Position numbers and translations under genes: made by a program
Shown here: piece by piece, positions 26,876 to 36,500 of the stretch
Numbering within the stretch: position 1 is the stretch's first letter
Layout of the letters: every line of letters begins with the position of its first letter
The notes under the pieces: generated by a model
What the model saw: only the letters and a program-made list of their open reading frames with translations
The model's database searches: none
What the model was told of the DNA's origin: nothing
Assembly (NCBI RefSeq): GCF_003570905.1
Contig: NZ_QXJM01000063.1
Coordinates: 1-64,000 of the forward strand
Reading direction: 5' to 3'
From: Cohnella faecalis
Lineage (GTDB): Bacteria > Bacillota > Bacilli > Paenibacillales > Paenibacillaceae
Length of the DNA stretch: 64,000 nucleotides

Positions 26876-28018
26876 CTAATCTGCAATGCAAACGATATAT
26901 TCTCCTCGGCTAGGACCTGATTTTATAACTCCCAACTCTTTAAGTTTTGAAATGTTTTTGGCAATACTTGAAGGGGAGGCTGCCAAGATATCATCAAACA
27001 GTTGCCTATGAAATATCTCTCCGTCTTCCATCCTGCTAATTAACTCGAACATTGTTTTAGCATGCCCTCTTCCCAATAGTTCACGGATATGTTTTATCTT
27101 ATCGTAACGTTGGAGTTCTTTGAGAACTTTGGTAAGAGATGCATTAACGCATTCCAGATAAAATACAATAAAAGGCTTTAGGTTTCCTTGAGTTGCAGTC
27201 ATAAGCGTGTCGTAATAATCCTCGATTCTTTTATCGAAGAATTCTTCAACACTAAATGCATCCTTGATTGTAGCGAGGTCGGGATGAATTAAGCCAACCA
27301 AAGTTGAGAATGCTCGAGCTGCTCTCCCATTACCGTCAGGAAATGGGTGGATATAGCCTATTAAATGGTGGGTTACCCCAGAAATAATCAGAGGATGCAC
27401 TTTCTTTTCGAGATTTACTTTTTCCGTTTCATAGGGGTTCAAAAATCCAGTAACACTAGTGTATAGCCAGGAAAAGTAGGCCTGCATGAGTCGTGGCACT
27501 TCATTGAAGGCAGGGGGTTGATAACTAATGTGCCCATCACCGTCTTGAAGTGCTACCGGTATATTTCTATAACCCTCTGGATAGCCGGTTAAGTCGTTCA
27601 TTAAAGTGTGTTGGATTTTTTTTAATACAGGTTCATCCATGTCTGTGAAATCTTTATTTGGCTCTAAACTGTAAATATATTCATAGGTCTCAAAGACGTT
27701 CTTAACTTCCAATTGAGCCTTTTGTTTTATAGTAAGTGGGTTTCTCTTGTAATTTTGATAAAGTTGCTCTACTTCTTTGTACTCCAGTTTATTCTGTTCA
27801 ATTTTAGTTGTGAAATGAGCTGTTCTAACTAGTGAGTTACGCAGGATTGTGGGTTTTAATGGATGGTTTTTTAATCCAAGTCTAGCTAAAGCCCCTATAT
27901 TTCGCTCTGCCTCAAGGATAAGTTGTTGTATTTCATAGTCGTAGGGATTGAGATTGGGTTTATAGATTAAACGTCCTTCTGTAGTATCAAAGTGTTCGTA
28001 AGCAAAAAAGTAAGTCAT
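26876..28018 (-). CDS. Fic-family protein with C-terminal winged helix
   Basis: Fic enzymes transfer AMP (or another nucleotide moiety) to target proteins. The 380-residue product has the complete active motif HPFPDGNGRAAR at ~225-236, and an N-terminal segment TTKIEQNK resembling the self-inhibitory helix motif of class II Fic proteins. The C-terminal ~80 residues (MFELISRMEDGEIFHRQLF, SSIAKNISKLKELGVI) form a winged-helix DNA-binding fold. ATG 28018 follows AAGGTGGTG. It is AT-rich compared with its left neighbours and divergent from the HNH nuclease gene, so it may be accessory. It may act alone as a toxin-like regulator. Confidence 0.9.
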   Translation of the reverse strand: MTYFFAYEHFDTTEGRLIYKPNLNPYDYEIQQLILEAERNIGALARLGLKNHPLKPTILRNSLVRTAHFTTKIEQNKLEYKEVEQLYQNYKRNPLTIKQKAQLEVKNVFETYEYIYSLEPNKDFTDMDEPVLKKIQHTLMNDLTGYPEGYRNIPVALQDGDGHISYQPPAFNEVPRLMQAYFSWLYTSVTGFLNPYETEKVNLEKKVHPLIISGVTHHLIGYIHPFPDGNGRAARAFSTLVGLIHPDLATIKDAFSVEEFFDKRIEDYYDTLMTATQGNLKPFIVFYLECVNASLTKVLKELQRYDKIKHIRELLGRGHAKTMFELISRMEDGEIFHRQLFDDILAASPSSIAKNISKLKELGVIKSGPSRGEYIVCIAD

Positions 28019-28217
28019 TTTTTTACACCACCTTTTTACACTTAAAAATACTGGTATATCAATGCTTTTCGCTAATTTAAATTATATTGAAGTACACTTA
28101 TTATGTACATCTTTTTTTACTACTAAACTAGTTGTATGGAGGTTATTTCCTGCTGATTGTCGAATAAGAGTCTATCGGCGTTAATTACGTCGGCAGACTA
28201 TTCCAGGGGCAGATCAT
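28019..28217. promoter_or_regulatory. AT-rich divergent spacer with inverted repeat
   Basis: About 200 bp between the divergent Fic and HNH genes. It contains GTACA - CTTATTA - TGTAC, a short inverted repeat that could be an operator. No clear -35/-10 pair was fixed. Confidence 0.3.
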
Positions 28218-29093
28218 ATGAATGACGAAGAACTGCGGAAAAGGATTGCCAATCTCTCGATATGGAAAAAGAACGGTCAAAGAGCTCCGCACAAGCCGTT
28301 GCTTCTGCTCTTCGCATTAGCTCAGCTTCAGCAAAACCAAACCATTTTGTCTTATGCAGATACTAGAGCGAAGCTAAGGAAGCTTCTATTCGAATTTGGC
28401 CCGCCAAGAAAGTCCTATCACCCGGAAGAACCATTCGTGAGACTAACGACTGATGGTATATGGAAACTCAATATTCCTGTAAATAAACATAAATTTTCCG
28501 ATAAGCAGCTCATAACAGATCACGCGGCAGGTGGATTCGATCCGGCAGTATTAGCTCTGCTGCAAGGCAGCAGCAGGCTGATTCAAGAAATCGCCGAGCA
28601 ACTGCTTCACGATCATTTTCCACAGTCGGTTCACCAGGATCTCGTGGATGAAGTAGGGTTGCAGCTGTCTTTGGCGACAAAACGAAGACGCGACCCTGAT
28701 TTCCGCAATAAGATCTTGAAGGCTTACGAGTTTAGCTGTGCTATATGCGGGTTTAATGTTCGATTAGGTCATAATCTGGTTGCTGTTGATGCGGCACATA
28801 TTCAATGGCATCAAGCCGGTGGACCGGACAGTGAAGAGAATGGAATTGCTTTATGTACGTTGCACCACAAGTTGTTCGACCGTGGGGTATTTACGATAAC
28901 CGGAGAACGGGAAATGCTCGTCGCCGAGGAAGCGCATGGAACGCAGGGGTTTGAGGAATGGCTGATGAGATTCCATGGCAAACGCATTCGAGCGCCAATT
29001 CATCCGGTGTATCAGCCGAAGGAGACTTTTATTGAGTGGCATGTCCGGGAAGTTTTTAGAGGACCGGCACGTTATAACGCAACATACCAATAA
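28218..29093 (+). CDS. HNH nuclease resembling phosphorothioated-DNA-dependent restriction endonuclease
   Basis: The N-terminal half has the wording of sulfur-binding domains from type IV enzymes that recognise phosphorothioate DNA: RAPHKPLLLLFALAQLQ, KLLFEFGPPRKSYHPEEPFV and RLTTDGIWKL. The C-terminal half is an HNH nuclease: Cys pair SCAICGF, VDAAHIQWHQAGGPDSEENG, then ALCTLHHKLFDRGVF. Such enzymes cut incoming DNA carrying Dnd-type sulfur modification. No dnd genes are in the window, as expected for a host that restricts rather than makes the mark. Length is 291. The family call rests on recalled motifs and needs a profile search. Confidence 0.75.
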   Translation: MNDEELRKRIANLSIWKKNGQRAPHKPLLLLFALAQLQQNQTILSYADTRAKLRKLLFEFGPPRKSYHPEEPFVRLTTDGIWKLNIPVNKHKFSDKQLITDHAAGGFDPAVLALLQGSSRLIQEIAEQLLHDHFPQSVHQDLVDEVGLQLSLATKRRRDPDFRNKILKAYEFSCAICGFNVRLGHNLVAVDAAHIQWHQAGGPDSEENGIALCTLHHKLFDRGVFTITGEREMLVAEEAHGTQGFEEWLMRFHGKRIRAPIHPVYQPKETFIEWHVREVFRGPARYNATYQ

Positions 29094-29139
29094 AATGATT
29101 TATGAGCAAAGTTCATCGATACTTCATTACTCAACAATG

Positions 29140-29177
29140 AAAAAGCCTGCGCCCAAATTTCCGGCGTCAGGCTTTTT
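29140..29177. terminator. Bidirectional terminator between convergent genes
   Basis: AAAAAGCCTG pairs with CAGGCTTTTT, with an inner GCC/GGC pairing. It overlaps the end of the leftward GNAT gene and serves both strands. Confidence 0.8.
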
Positions 29178-29712
29178 CATTGTTTCCGGCAATGACCGAT
29201 CTCCGCAGACGGCTGCAATAGGCTTCCAGTTCGTGGAGCGGCACCGTGAAGAGCGCCAAGCCGTTCACGGTGGATCTGGTGGAGCCGGGCAGGGCAAGAA
29301 ATTTGGCAAAGAGCCGATTCAGCCTCTCCTCCGTCGCGGAAGCCCAGAACTGAACTTGCCGAACGTCGGGGTTGTCCGATTGGATGGCGTCGACCAGTGC
29401 GCGCAGCCCCTGTGCGAACAAGGAGGTACAGCGCAAATGTTCTTCAATAAAAGCTACCTCAACTTGGCAAATATGCCGATCCTCGTAATCGCCCGGCCCG
29501 GTGCCGTAACCGAAGCCGGCAGCGCCGACCATGCGGTAGGATACCTCGTCGATGACGAGCATCGCCTTGCCTAGAAAGAGGGGACTGCTAATGAAGCTGA
29601 GCTTCATGGCAAAAGGGTAAGGCAAGTTCAATTCGTCGTGATGGCGAATCAAAAAGTCCATGTAGGCTTCATGATCCATCTCGAAGTTGCTTATTCGGAA
29701 TTCGAAAGGCAT
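29167..29712 (-). CDS. GNAT-like acetyltransferase, paralogue B
   Basis: A 181-residue protein with weak GNAT features: EVSYRMVGAAGFGYGTG in the central strands, a later helix region with RQVQFWASATEERLNRLFAKF, and no clear R/Q-x-x-G-x-G/A acetyl-CoA loop, so the activity is not certain. It is clearly related to the gene at 29856-30371 (shared FIxEHLRCTSLFAQGLRALVDAI-like helix, shared late RLxAKF). Its ATG shares one base with the stop of the 34-codon gene just upstream (TAATG), so the two must be co-translated. Function unknown. Confidence 0.6.
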   Translation of the reverse strand: MPFEFRISNFEMDHEAYMDFLIRHHDELNLPYPFAMKLSFISSPLFLGKAMLVIDEVSYRMVGAAGFGYGTGPGDYEDRHICQVEVAFIEEHLRCTSLFAQGLRALVDAIQSDNPDVRQVQFWASATEERLNRLFAKFLALPGSTRSTVNGLALFTVPLHELEAYCSRLRRSVIAGNNEKA

Positions 29713-29816
29713 TATTTTGCTTGCAATTGCGCCCGCAGATTGTCGTTAACTTGGACGATTTTACCGAATCCGCTTCCTTTAACAATCTCTTTGGTATTAG
29801 GTTTTGCTGGATACAT
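29712..29816 (-). CDS. 34-residue peptide gene coupled to a GNAT-like gene
   Basis: The leftward frame from ATG 29816 encodes 34 residues, starting MYPAKPNTKEIVKGSGFGK and ending LRAQLQAK. A strong AGGAGG site lies 9 bp upstream, and the stop overlaps the next gene's start (TAATG). It lies between two paralogous GNAT-like genes. No signal peptide or Cys is present; it is basic and Gly/Lys/Gln-rich. It could be a peptide substrate, a small regulator or only a coupling leader. I do not recognise a family. Confidence 0.55.
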   Translation of the reverse strand: MYPAKPNTKEIVKGSGFGKIVQVNDNLRAQLQAK

Positions 29817-29832
29817 GTCGATTCGCCTCCTA

Positions 29833-29850
29833 TTTAGGATTTTATTCCTA
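29833..29850 (-). promoter_or_regulatory. Hairpin just before the 34-codon gene
   Basis: TTAGGA - ATAAAA - TCCTAA on the minus strand, directly before the AGGAGG site. It might tune translation of the small gene. Confidence 0.3.
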
Positions 29851-29855
29851 ATCCA

Positions 29856-30371
29856 TTATAACCTTGAATATTTTTTTAGGGTACCTCTAAGAGTATTCAT
29901 TTCCTCGCAAAAAACGACTTCTTTGCCATGTGTGCCTTCGCGGTCGAAGCGGGAGCTTGTAAACTTGGCATACAGTCGGCATAAGTAGTCGTTCCCGGCC
30001 AAGGCGGCAAGCCTGAGCTCCCGAACCTCCGGATGTTCTTCGCCGATCGCGTTCACCATATATTGCAGCCCCTGAATAAATAGCCGCGATCCGCGAAAGC
30101 CTTTATCAATAATGGCTATGTCCAACAAGGCGACATCTTTATCCTGAAATTCCTGATCGGGCGTTCCGTAGTAATAGGCGCCAACTGCTACGACACGATG
30201 ATCGGCATCGATGGTGCATATCAGATGGCCTTGAGTTATGTAAGAATAGATGAGAGTTACCATTTCCAAGGTCGTATAAGACAGATGCAGGTCGCGCTTG
30301 TGGGCCAGCATGAACAAGCTTGCTTTGGCGAAGTCATCTTCACTTACACACCTTTGGCAGTGCGTCGTCAT
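29856..30371 (-). CDS. GNAT-like acetyltransferase, paralogue A
   Basis: A 171-residue relative of the downstream gene at 29167-29712: DADHRVVAVGAYYYGTPDQE, IAIIDKGFRGSRLFIQGLQY and ELRLAALAGNDYLCRLYAKF. The segment KGFRGSRLFIQGL resembles the acetyl-CoA-binding helix of GNAT enzymes better than its paralogue does. An N-terminal Cys pair (CQRC) is present. ATG 30371 follows AAAGGAGC. It precedes the 34-codon gene by 39 bp in the same direction, so the three probably form one unit. The substrate is unknown; the small peptide is one guess. Confidence 0.6.
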   Translation of the reverse strand: MTTHCQRCVSEDDFAKASLFMLAHKRDLHLSYTTLEMVTLIYSYITQGHLICTIDADHRVVAVGAYYYGTPDQEFQDKDVALLDIAIIDKGFRGSRLFIQGLQYMVNAIGEEHPEVRELRLAALAGNDYLCRLYAKFTSSRFDREGTHGKEVVFCEEMNTLRGTLKKYSRL

Positions 30372-30524
30372 CGTGGAGCTCCTTTCCTTTGAGCGCTGTC
30401 TTACGATAGTATAAGATTACAGCACTTCCTGACGACTGTAAACGACAAGACCTATTGGGCTTGAAATCATGATTTAATGCGATACAGTAGTATTATCTAT
30501 ACGAATTCAAGAGGGTGGATAACA

Positions 30525-31652
30525 ATGGAATTTGAAAAATACATCATACAAAAAAATATAGAGCATGCGATTAAAAGCGAAGCAGTAACAAAGTTGAGCG
30601 ACATCCTTCGGCTTCTGCCCAAGACTCGCTTGTATGAGATAGCAACGAATCGCGATCTTTTGGGGCGCTCCAAGATGAGCAAGCAGGAGCTTGCGGATGC
30701 GCTGTTCGAGCTTATTCCGGATGTTTACGAACTGGAAACGACATTGATCATTTCGGATGCCGAAGAGTGGAATTTGTTTAATAAGCTTTTGAAAGCCCCG
30801 TATGTCCAAGAGGAAACGCTCACTCCGAGGATGTATTTGTTTTTGATGAATCGGGGCTTGCTGTTTTCTTTTTATTATGAGGACAAGCTAATCTACTCCA
30901 TCCCGGAGGAAATCAAGGACTCGTATCGGCAGTTGTCGCAGCAATCGTTTCATGAAGCTCGTGACCGCTGCCAATTGATCAATCAGTATATAAGCGCATC
31001 GGCGAATTTGTACGGGATCTGTACGCTGGACAAAACCATCGAAATTTTTAACGCTCAGAATGAAAAACAAGTAGACGAGAACGAGCTCATTTCTTTTCTC
31101 AATTTAGCTTCCGGCAGAGGTCAAGAATGGTACTTGAATCAAGGGTACATCATTAGCAACTATTTTGACTCGGAGGATCAAGACGAAGAGTTGAAAGCGC
31201 TGCTGGAGAGGGCCAAGCACAAGCCGTACTACATTCCGCCCCAACCGGAGTTTTTGAAATACGCGGATTCCGGCTATTTCGAAGAAACTCCGCAGTTGGT
31301 CAGCTTGCGGGCTTTTATTTTGAAGCACTTATGCAAGGATAAAGAATTTGTAGAAAACCTTGTGGATGATATTCAGGTAGCTTGCTCAATGGAAGAGCCG
31401 CTGAGTGTGATAATGGGGGAGTTTGAGAGAAGAGACATTATTTTTGATAATAATGCGCAAGTGCAGGCGATCATGCCGTTGATCATAGACGTCTATAATC
31501 ATACGAGAATTTGGTCTAATCGCGGCCATACACCGGCTGAGTTAGGGGGAGGCGCCGGTCAGACAGCCAGACCGATATCGAATAAAGTCGGGAGAAACGA
31601 TCCTTGTCCGTGCGGAAGCGGGAAAAAGTACAAAAAGTGTTGCGGAAAATGA
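30525..31652 (+). CDS. SEC-C motif protein of unknown function
   Basis: The 375-residue product is mostly helical and acidic, with no recognised enzyme motif. It ends in a textbook SEC-C metal-binding motif ([18 protein letters not shown]), the zinc-binding tail also found on SecA. In stand-alone proteins the motif often adds metal- or ribosome/nucleic-acid-binding ability. ATG 30525 (MEFEKYII) follows GAGGGTGG; an upstream in-frame ATG at 30477 lacks a site. A 28-bp gap to ung suggests co-transcription. Confidence 0.8.
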   Translation: MEFEKYIIQKNIEHAIKSEAVTKLSDILRLLPKTRLYEIATNRDLLGRSKMSKQELADALFELIPDVYELETTLIISDAEEWNLFNKLLKAPYVQEETLTPRMYLFLMNRGLLFSFYYEDKLIYSIPEEIKDSYRQLSQQSFHEARDRCQLINQYISASANLYGICTLDKTIEIFNAQNEKQVDENELISFLNLASGRGQEWYLNQGYIISNYFDSEDQDEELKALLERAKHKPYYIPPQPEFLKYADSGYFEETPQLVSLRAFILKHLCKDKEFVENLVDDIQVACSMEEPLSVIMGEFERRDIIFDNNAQVQAIMPLIIDVYNHTRIWSNRGHTPAELGGGAGQTARPISNKVGRNDPCPCGSGKKYKKCCGK

Positions 31653-31680
31653 GATTCGGTAGGGGAGGACGGAGCCTGGA

Positions 31681-32361
31681 ATGGCGATCTTAAAAAACGA
31701 CTGGGCGCCCTATTTGGAACAAGAGTTTGAAAAAGCGTACTATTTGAAATTGCGCCAGTTCCTAATCGAAGAATATCGAACGAAGACCGTCTATCCGGAC
31801 AAATACGATATTTTTAACGCTTTGCATTATACGTCGCTTGCGGACACCAAAGTCGTTATTTTGGGGCAGGACCCTTATCATGGCCCGGGACAAGCCCATG
31901 GCTTGAGCTTTTCCGTCAAAGCCGGTATTAGTACGCCCCCATCCTTGCAAAATATGTTTAAGGAATTGCGCGATGACTTGGGATGCTATATTCCGAATAA
32001 CGGACACTTGCTTAACTGGGCGCAGCAAGGGGTGTTGTTGCTGAATACGGCGCTCACTGTAAGGGCAAACGAAGCGAATTCCCATAAAGACAGAGGATGG
32101 GAGAGTTTCACCGATAGAGTCATCGAGGTAATCAACGGAAAGAATGAGCCTGTGGTGTTCCTGTTATGGGGAAGCCACGCCCAGAAGAAAGCGGAGCTTA
32201 TTACTAATAGAAAGCATTTGTTAATTCGATCGCCGCATCCGAGTCCGTTGTCGGCTCATAGAGGCTTTTTTGGCAGCCGGCCGTTTTCCCGGGCCAATCA
32301 ATTTTTGCGGACGGTGGGGAGCCGAGAAATCGATTGGCAGATTCTTTCTCAAATGGGGTAG
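31681..32361 (+). CDS. ung: Uracil-DNA glycosylase, family 1
   Basis: This enzyme removes uracil from DNA to start base excision repair. The water-activating loop [18 protein letters not shown] with catalytic Asp, the uracil-binding [10 protein letters not shown], and the DNA-intercalating loop [20 protein letters not shown] with catalytic His are all intact. The 226-residue length is normal. GGGGAGG lies just before ATG 31681. It is an unusual neighbour for a SEC-C gene and may be one of several copies. Confidence 0.96.
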   Translation: MAILKNDWAPYLEQEFEKAYYLKLRQFLIEEYRTKTVYPDKYDIFNALHYTSLADTKVVILGQDPYHGPGQAHGLSFSVKAGISTPPSLQNMFKELRDDLGCYIPNNGHLLNWAQQGVLLLNTALTVRANEANSHKDRGWESFTDRVIEVINGKNEPVVFLLWGSHAQKKAELITNRKHLLIRSPHPSPLSAHRGFFGSRPFSRANQFLRTVGSREIDWQILSQMG

Positions 32362-32390
32362 TAGCTTATACGGCACCATGTATTATGCAA

Positions 32391-32438
32391 AAAGCATCGT
32401 TACAAAACGCATTTTTTTGCGCTTGGTAACGATGCTTT
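32391..32438. terminator. Bidirectional terminator between ung and the VOC gene
   Basis: AAAGCATCGTTAC pairs with GTAACGATGCTTT, with an inner ACGCA/TGCGC pairing around a T run. Confidence 0.7.
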
Positions 32439-32452
32439 CGCTTCAAATTGGC

Positions 32453-32839
32453 CTAAGAAGCGGTAATCATCCAGGGCACACCAAACTTGTCCACGAGCTG
32501 TCCGAAAAAGCCGCCCCAAGGTGCCGGTCCGAAAGGGAATTGCACATTACCGCCATCCGAAAGCTTGGTATAGGCATCGAGGCCTTCGCCTTCCGAAGAG
32601 AATTCAAGATTCAAGCTAATGCCATTCCCATGAGTATGGTCAGCGAAATCGCTCATAAACAGGTTAATTCCCGCGACAGCAACACACAGGTGCATGACCT
32701 TGTCCTTGTTTGCTTCCGAGGCATCCCCCATTTGGCCATGCGTCATAACGGACACAACTTCCCCGCCGAGCGAGCTTATGTAGAACGCAGCTTGGGCTCT
32801 TGAGTCCTCAGAGATAATATACGGTGTAAGTTTTGCCAT
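32453..32839 (-). CDS. PhnB/YjdN-like VOC-family protein
   Basis: A 128-residue member of the DUF1338/PhnB-like branch of the glyoxalase fold: KLTPYIISEDSRAQAAFYIS, MHLCVAVAGINLFMSDF, QFPFGPAPWGGFFGQLVDKF and VPWMITAS. Such proteins are small dimeric metal-binding folds, many without a known reaction. ATG 32839 is chosen because GAGAGGATG lies upstream; ATG 32857 overlaps that site. Confidence 0.8.
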   Translation of the reverse strand: MAKLTPYIISEDSRAQAAFYISSLGGEVVSVMTHGQMGDASEANKDKVMHLCVAVAGINLFMSDFADHTHGNGISLNLEFSSEGEGLDAYTKLSDGGNVQFPFGPAPWGGFFGQLVDKFGVPWMITAS

Positions 32840-33043
32840 GAACAAACATCCTCTCATTGTTTGGTTTTAATTTTACACTCATAATATACCTTATCAGGAA
32901 TATTCCTGTAAAGGTATATTTAGAATGCACAAAGAAGCCAGTCAGTGATGAATGGTTGTATGGCTTTATGGCGATTTATCCGTTACCTTTTTGCTTAATC
33001 TCGCATCCCCTATATTGACTTATAGGAAAGCGAGGTGATTGAT

Positions 33044-33268
33044 ATGACTCGCATACGAACCGATGTGGTAACAATTAGGTTTAGACGCAGTATTGTAACT
33101 GGCCGCAGATTAATCATAGCCGTCCGGATAGTCGGTAGTGCTAGACCTTGTACCCGATTCTTGGTAATCGGAAGACGTGTGATTTTTGCTGAGAGTTGTC
33201 TTCTGACACACGGATTCCGTCTTGTATCATCCAGACGAAATGTTTTGGTTTTTGAACGCAGGATCTAA
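33044..33268 (+). CDS. Small Arg/Val-rich basic protein, hypothetical
   Basis: A 74-codon frame starting MTRIRTDVVTIRFRRSIVTG, very rich in Arg, Val and Ile and containing two Cys. GCGAGGTGATT lies just before ATG 33044, and a strong terminator follows the stop by 6 bp, which favours a real gene. No family is recognised. The alternating basic/hydrophobic pattern would suit a nucleic-acid- or membrane-surface-binding beta protein. Confidence 0.5.
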   Translation: MTRIRTDVVTIRFRRSIVTGRRLIIAVRIVGSARPCTRFLVIGRRVIFAESCLLTHGFRLVSSRRNVLVFERRI

Positions 33269-33273
33269 TTTAA

Positions 33274-33320
33274 CAAAATGAAGCGGTAACCCCAGAGTGG
33301 GGTTGCCGCTTCATTTTGTT
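33274..33320. terminator. Strong bidirectional terminator
   Basis: CAAAATGAAGCGGTAACCCCA pairs almost perfectly with TGGGGTTGCCGCTTCATTTTG around GAG; one G-T pair. Confidence 0.85.
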
Positions 33321-33512
33321 GTGATTCGGCAAGATAGTCTTTAGGTAAATTACAACTCGTCTCCACGGTTATGCAAATTGCGGAAGCGGATATATGCGGA
33401 AACAAAACGATTCTTTTGTCCTATCAAGAAGGGGATCTATGCATGAAAATTGAAATTGTTATATATAATTTGTGACTACTTTGAACTGAGAACAACAGGA
33501 GGCTTTAGCAAT

Positions 33513-36500
33513 ATGAAACAAGGCCTTTATGAGCAAGTTATCAACCAAATTACCGCGCAGCGGCTATCCGGCTTGGATGCGGCAGTCTTTAACGTGGGCA
33601 AAGAAAAGCTGGATGTCGAAGAGGCGCGAAAGCTGCTTTCCAACTACATAGGTCTTGTCACCCGGAGAGCCTTGAAGATGGTGCGCGAACAAACAAGCAA
33701 TGACGAGGAGCTTATACTCGCCCAAGTCCAAACCTGCAATGAAATGATCGCGACGCTTAAGAGCAGCCTTGGGCCGGAGGAATGCGAGCAGCTTAAGCTC
33801 GACGAGCAGGGCGAAATCCTTACTTACATCTATTCGAAGATCAATCATATCCGCTCCTTCAAGGATGAGAAAATAGTCCGCCCGGCGACACCGTTATCGC
33901 AAAGCTCGCTATTCACAGGCTCGCACTCGGAACCGAATATGCTGTATGAGCTAAAGCATGAGATTGTGACGGCGGATCGGATCGATTTTCTCGTTTCGTT
34001 CATTAAATGGAGCGGGCTTCGTTGCTTAATGGAGCAGCTTGAACAATTCACTTCGAACGGCGGACAGCTGCGAGTCATCACGACAACTTATATGGAAGCG
34101 ACAGACTACAAAGCAGTCATGGAGCTTAGCAAGCTCACCAACACGGAAATTAAAATTTCCTACGACACCGACCGGACCCGACTGCATGCAAAAGCTTATG
34201 TTTTCAAACGGGACACCGGCTTTACGACTGCTTACGTCGGTTCATCCAATCTTTCCAATCCTGCGCTGACCAGCGGCCTGGAATGGAACCTAAAGGTCAC
34301 CGAGAAGGACTCTTACGATGTCCTCAAGAAAATCGAAGCGACCTTCGAAAGCTACTGGAACGACAGGGAGTTCAAGAGCTTTATTTCATCTGATGTGGAG
34401 CACGGACACCAATTGCAGCAGGCTCTTCGAAAAAACAAACCACCTGGGCAAGCTTCGCTTTATTTTCCGTTCGAAATCACTCCTTACGACTTCCAAAAAG
34501 AAATTCTTGAAAAGCTCGAAGCCCAAAGAACGCTTTACGGACGCACGAACAATCTGGTTGTTGCCGCCACGGGAGTCGGGAAGACGGTCGTATCCGCTTT
34601 TGATTACAAACGATTTGCCAAACAGCGCTCGCATGCGCGGCTGCTGTTCGTTGCTCACCGGGAAGAAATTTTGAAGCAAAGCCGAGATACATTCCGGTAC
34701 ATTCTGAAGGATCTGAACTTCGGCGAGCTGCATGTAGGCAGCAACCAAGCTCAGTCGCTAGACCATCTTTTCATTAGCATTCAGAGCTTCAATTCCATGC
34801 GACTCGCGGAAAATACGACGCCGGAGTTCTACGATTATATTATTGTGGATGAGTTCCATCATGCAGCGGCGCCATCGTACCAGAAGCTGCTCGCTTATTA
34901 TAGGCCTCGGATTTTACTCGGTCTCACCGCTACGCCGGAGCGTATGGATGGAAAAGACGTTCTGGGTTACTTCGACGATACGATCGCTGCTGAAATTCGA
35001 TTAACGGATGCTATTGATCGGAAGCTGTTGAGTCCTTTTCAGTACTTCGGCGTCACCGATCAAGTCGACCTGTCGCAGGTGAAGTGGTCCAGGCGTGGTT
35101 ACGACCTCGCGGAGCTGGAAAACTTGTATACGAACAATAAGATTCGGGCCATGCAAATTTTTAACAGTATGAAGAAGTATGTTACAGAGCTGGAGCAGGT
35201 GAAAGGGCTCGGTTTTTGCGTCGGGGTCGATCATGCTTTATATATGGCCAAAATTTTCGAGGAAGCTGGAATGCCCGCAATTGCGCTGCACGGAAAATCG
35301 AGCGATGAAGACCGGAATCAAGCGAAAAGCCGACTCGTAAGCGGCGACATCAGGATGATCTTCGTCGTGGATCTGTACAACGAAGGGATTGACATTCCGG
35401 AGGTTAACACGATCCTGTTCCTTCGTCCAACCGAGAGCTTGACCGTGTTCCTGCAGCAATTAGGACGCGGCCTGCGTCTAGCCGAAGGGAAAGAGTGCCT
35501 TACTGTACTCGATTTTATCGGACAGGCCCACCAAGACTACAATTTTCAAGATAAGTTCCGAGCTCTAATCGGGAAAACGAAGCATTCGGTGCAGCATTAC
35601 GTGGAGCACGGCTTTTCGAATCTCCCTCGCGGGAGCTTTATTCAGCTTGAAAAGCAAGCGAAGGTATATATTCTTCGCAACCTTAAGCAATCGACGACGA
35701 CTCGGAGAAGCTTGATTAACAAAATAAAATATTTTGAAGGGGATAGCGGCTTAAAGCTAACTCTGGAAAGCTTTTTACATTATCACGGGCTTAGCTTGTA
35801 TGATCTTTATGGAGGAAGAACCGGCAATCGTACGTTTAATGGCCTTAAGGTAGAGGCAGGGCTAATGGATGCTTATGAGTGGGAAAACGGCGAGTATTTA
35901 ACGAAGCGAATCCCGGCATTGCTTAGTCTTAACTCGCGGCGATTATTGCGGTTTGTTCTTGCCTATTTGCAGGAAGGTGCGCAGCCGCAGACGGAAGAAG
36001 AGCGGCTGATGCTGAATCTGTTCTACTTTACGTTCTACCGATCAGAGCCGAGGAAGCAAGGGTTTGAAAACGTCGAGCAAGCGATTGAAGCGATTATGTC
36101 CTGCTCCGTCTTCCGTGAGGAAATCGTCGACATTCTGAAGATCAACTTGTCGCACATTGGTTTCGTGGACAAGAGGAACGAATTTACGTACGCATGCCCC
36201 TTGGATATTCATTGCAGCTACTCGATGGATCAAGTGTTGGCCGCTTTCGGCTACTGGAACGAGGAGAAAGCGCCGAGCTTCCGTGAAGGCGTGAAGTATT
36301 TCGAGGACAAGCAAACCGACATTTTCTTTATTACGCTTAATAAATCGGACAAGGACTTCTCGCCTTCCACGCTATACGAAGATTATGCAATCAATGAGCG
36401 GTTATTTCATTGGCAAACTCAAAGCCGGACTTCCGAGGAATCTAAAACAGCACAGCGATACATTCACCACAAGCAGCAAGGAACGCGAATCGCTTTGTTC

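Noticed and set aside
26876-29093. Fic plus HNH genes as one toxin-antitoxin system
   Set aside because: The genes are divergent with ~200 bp between. The Fic protein carries its own inhibitory-type helix, and the HNH protein looks like a restriction nuclease, not an antitoxin.
29712-29816. Known bacteriocin or lasso-peptide precursor
   Set aside because: No double-Gly leader, Cys core, lasso-type motif, cyclase or peptidase is present; only the GNAT-like neighbours suggest modification.
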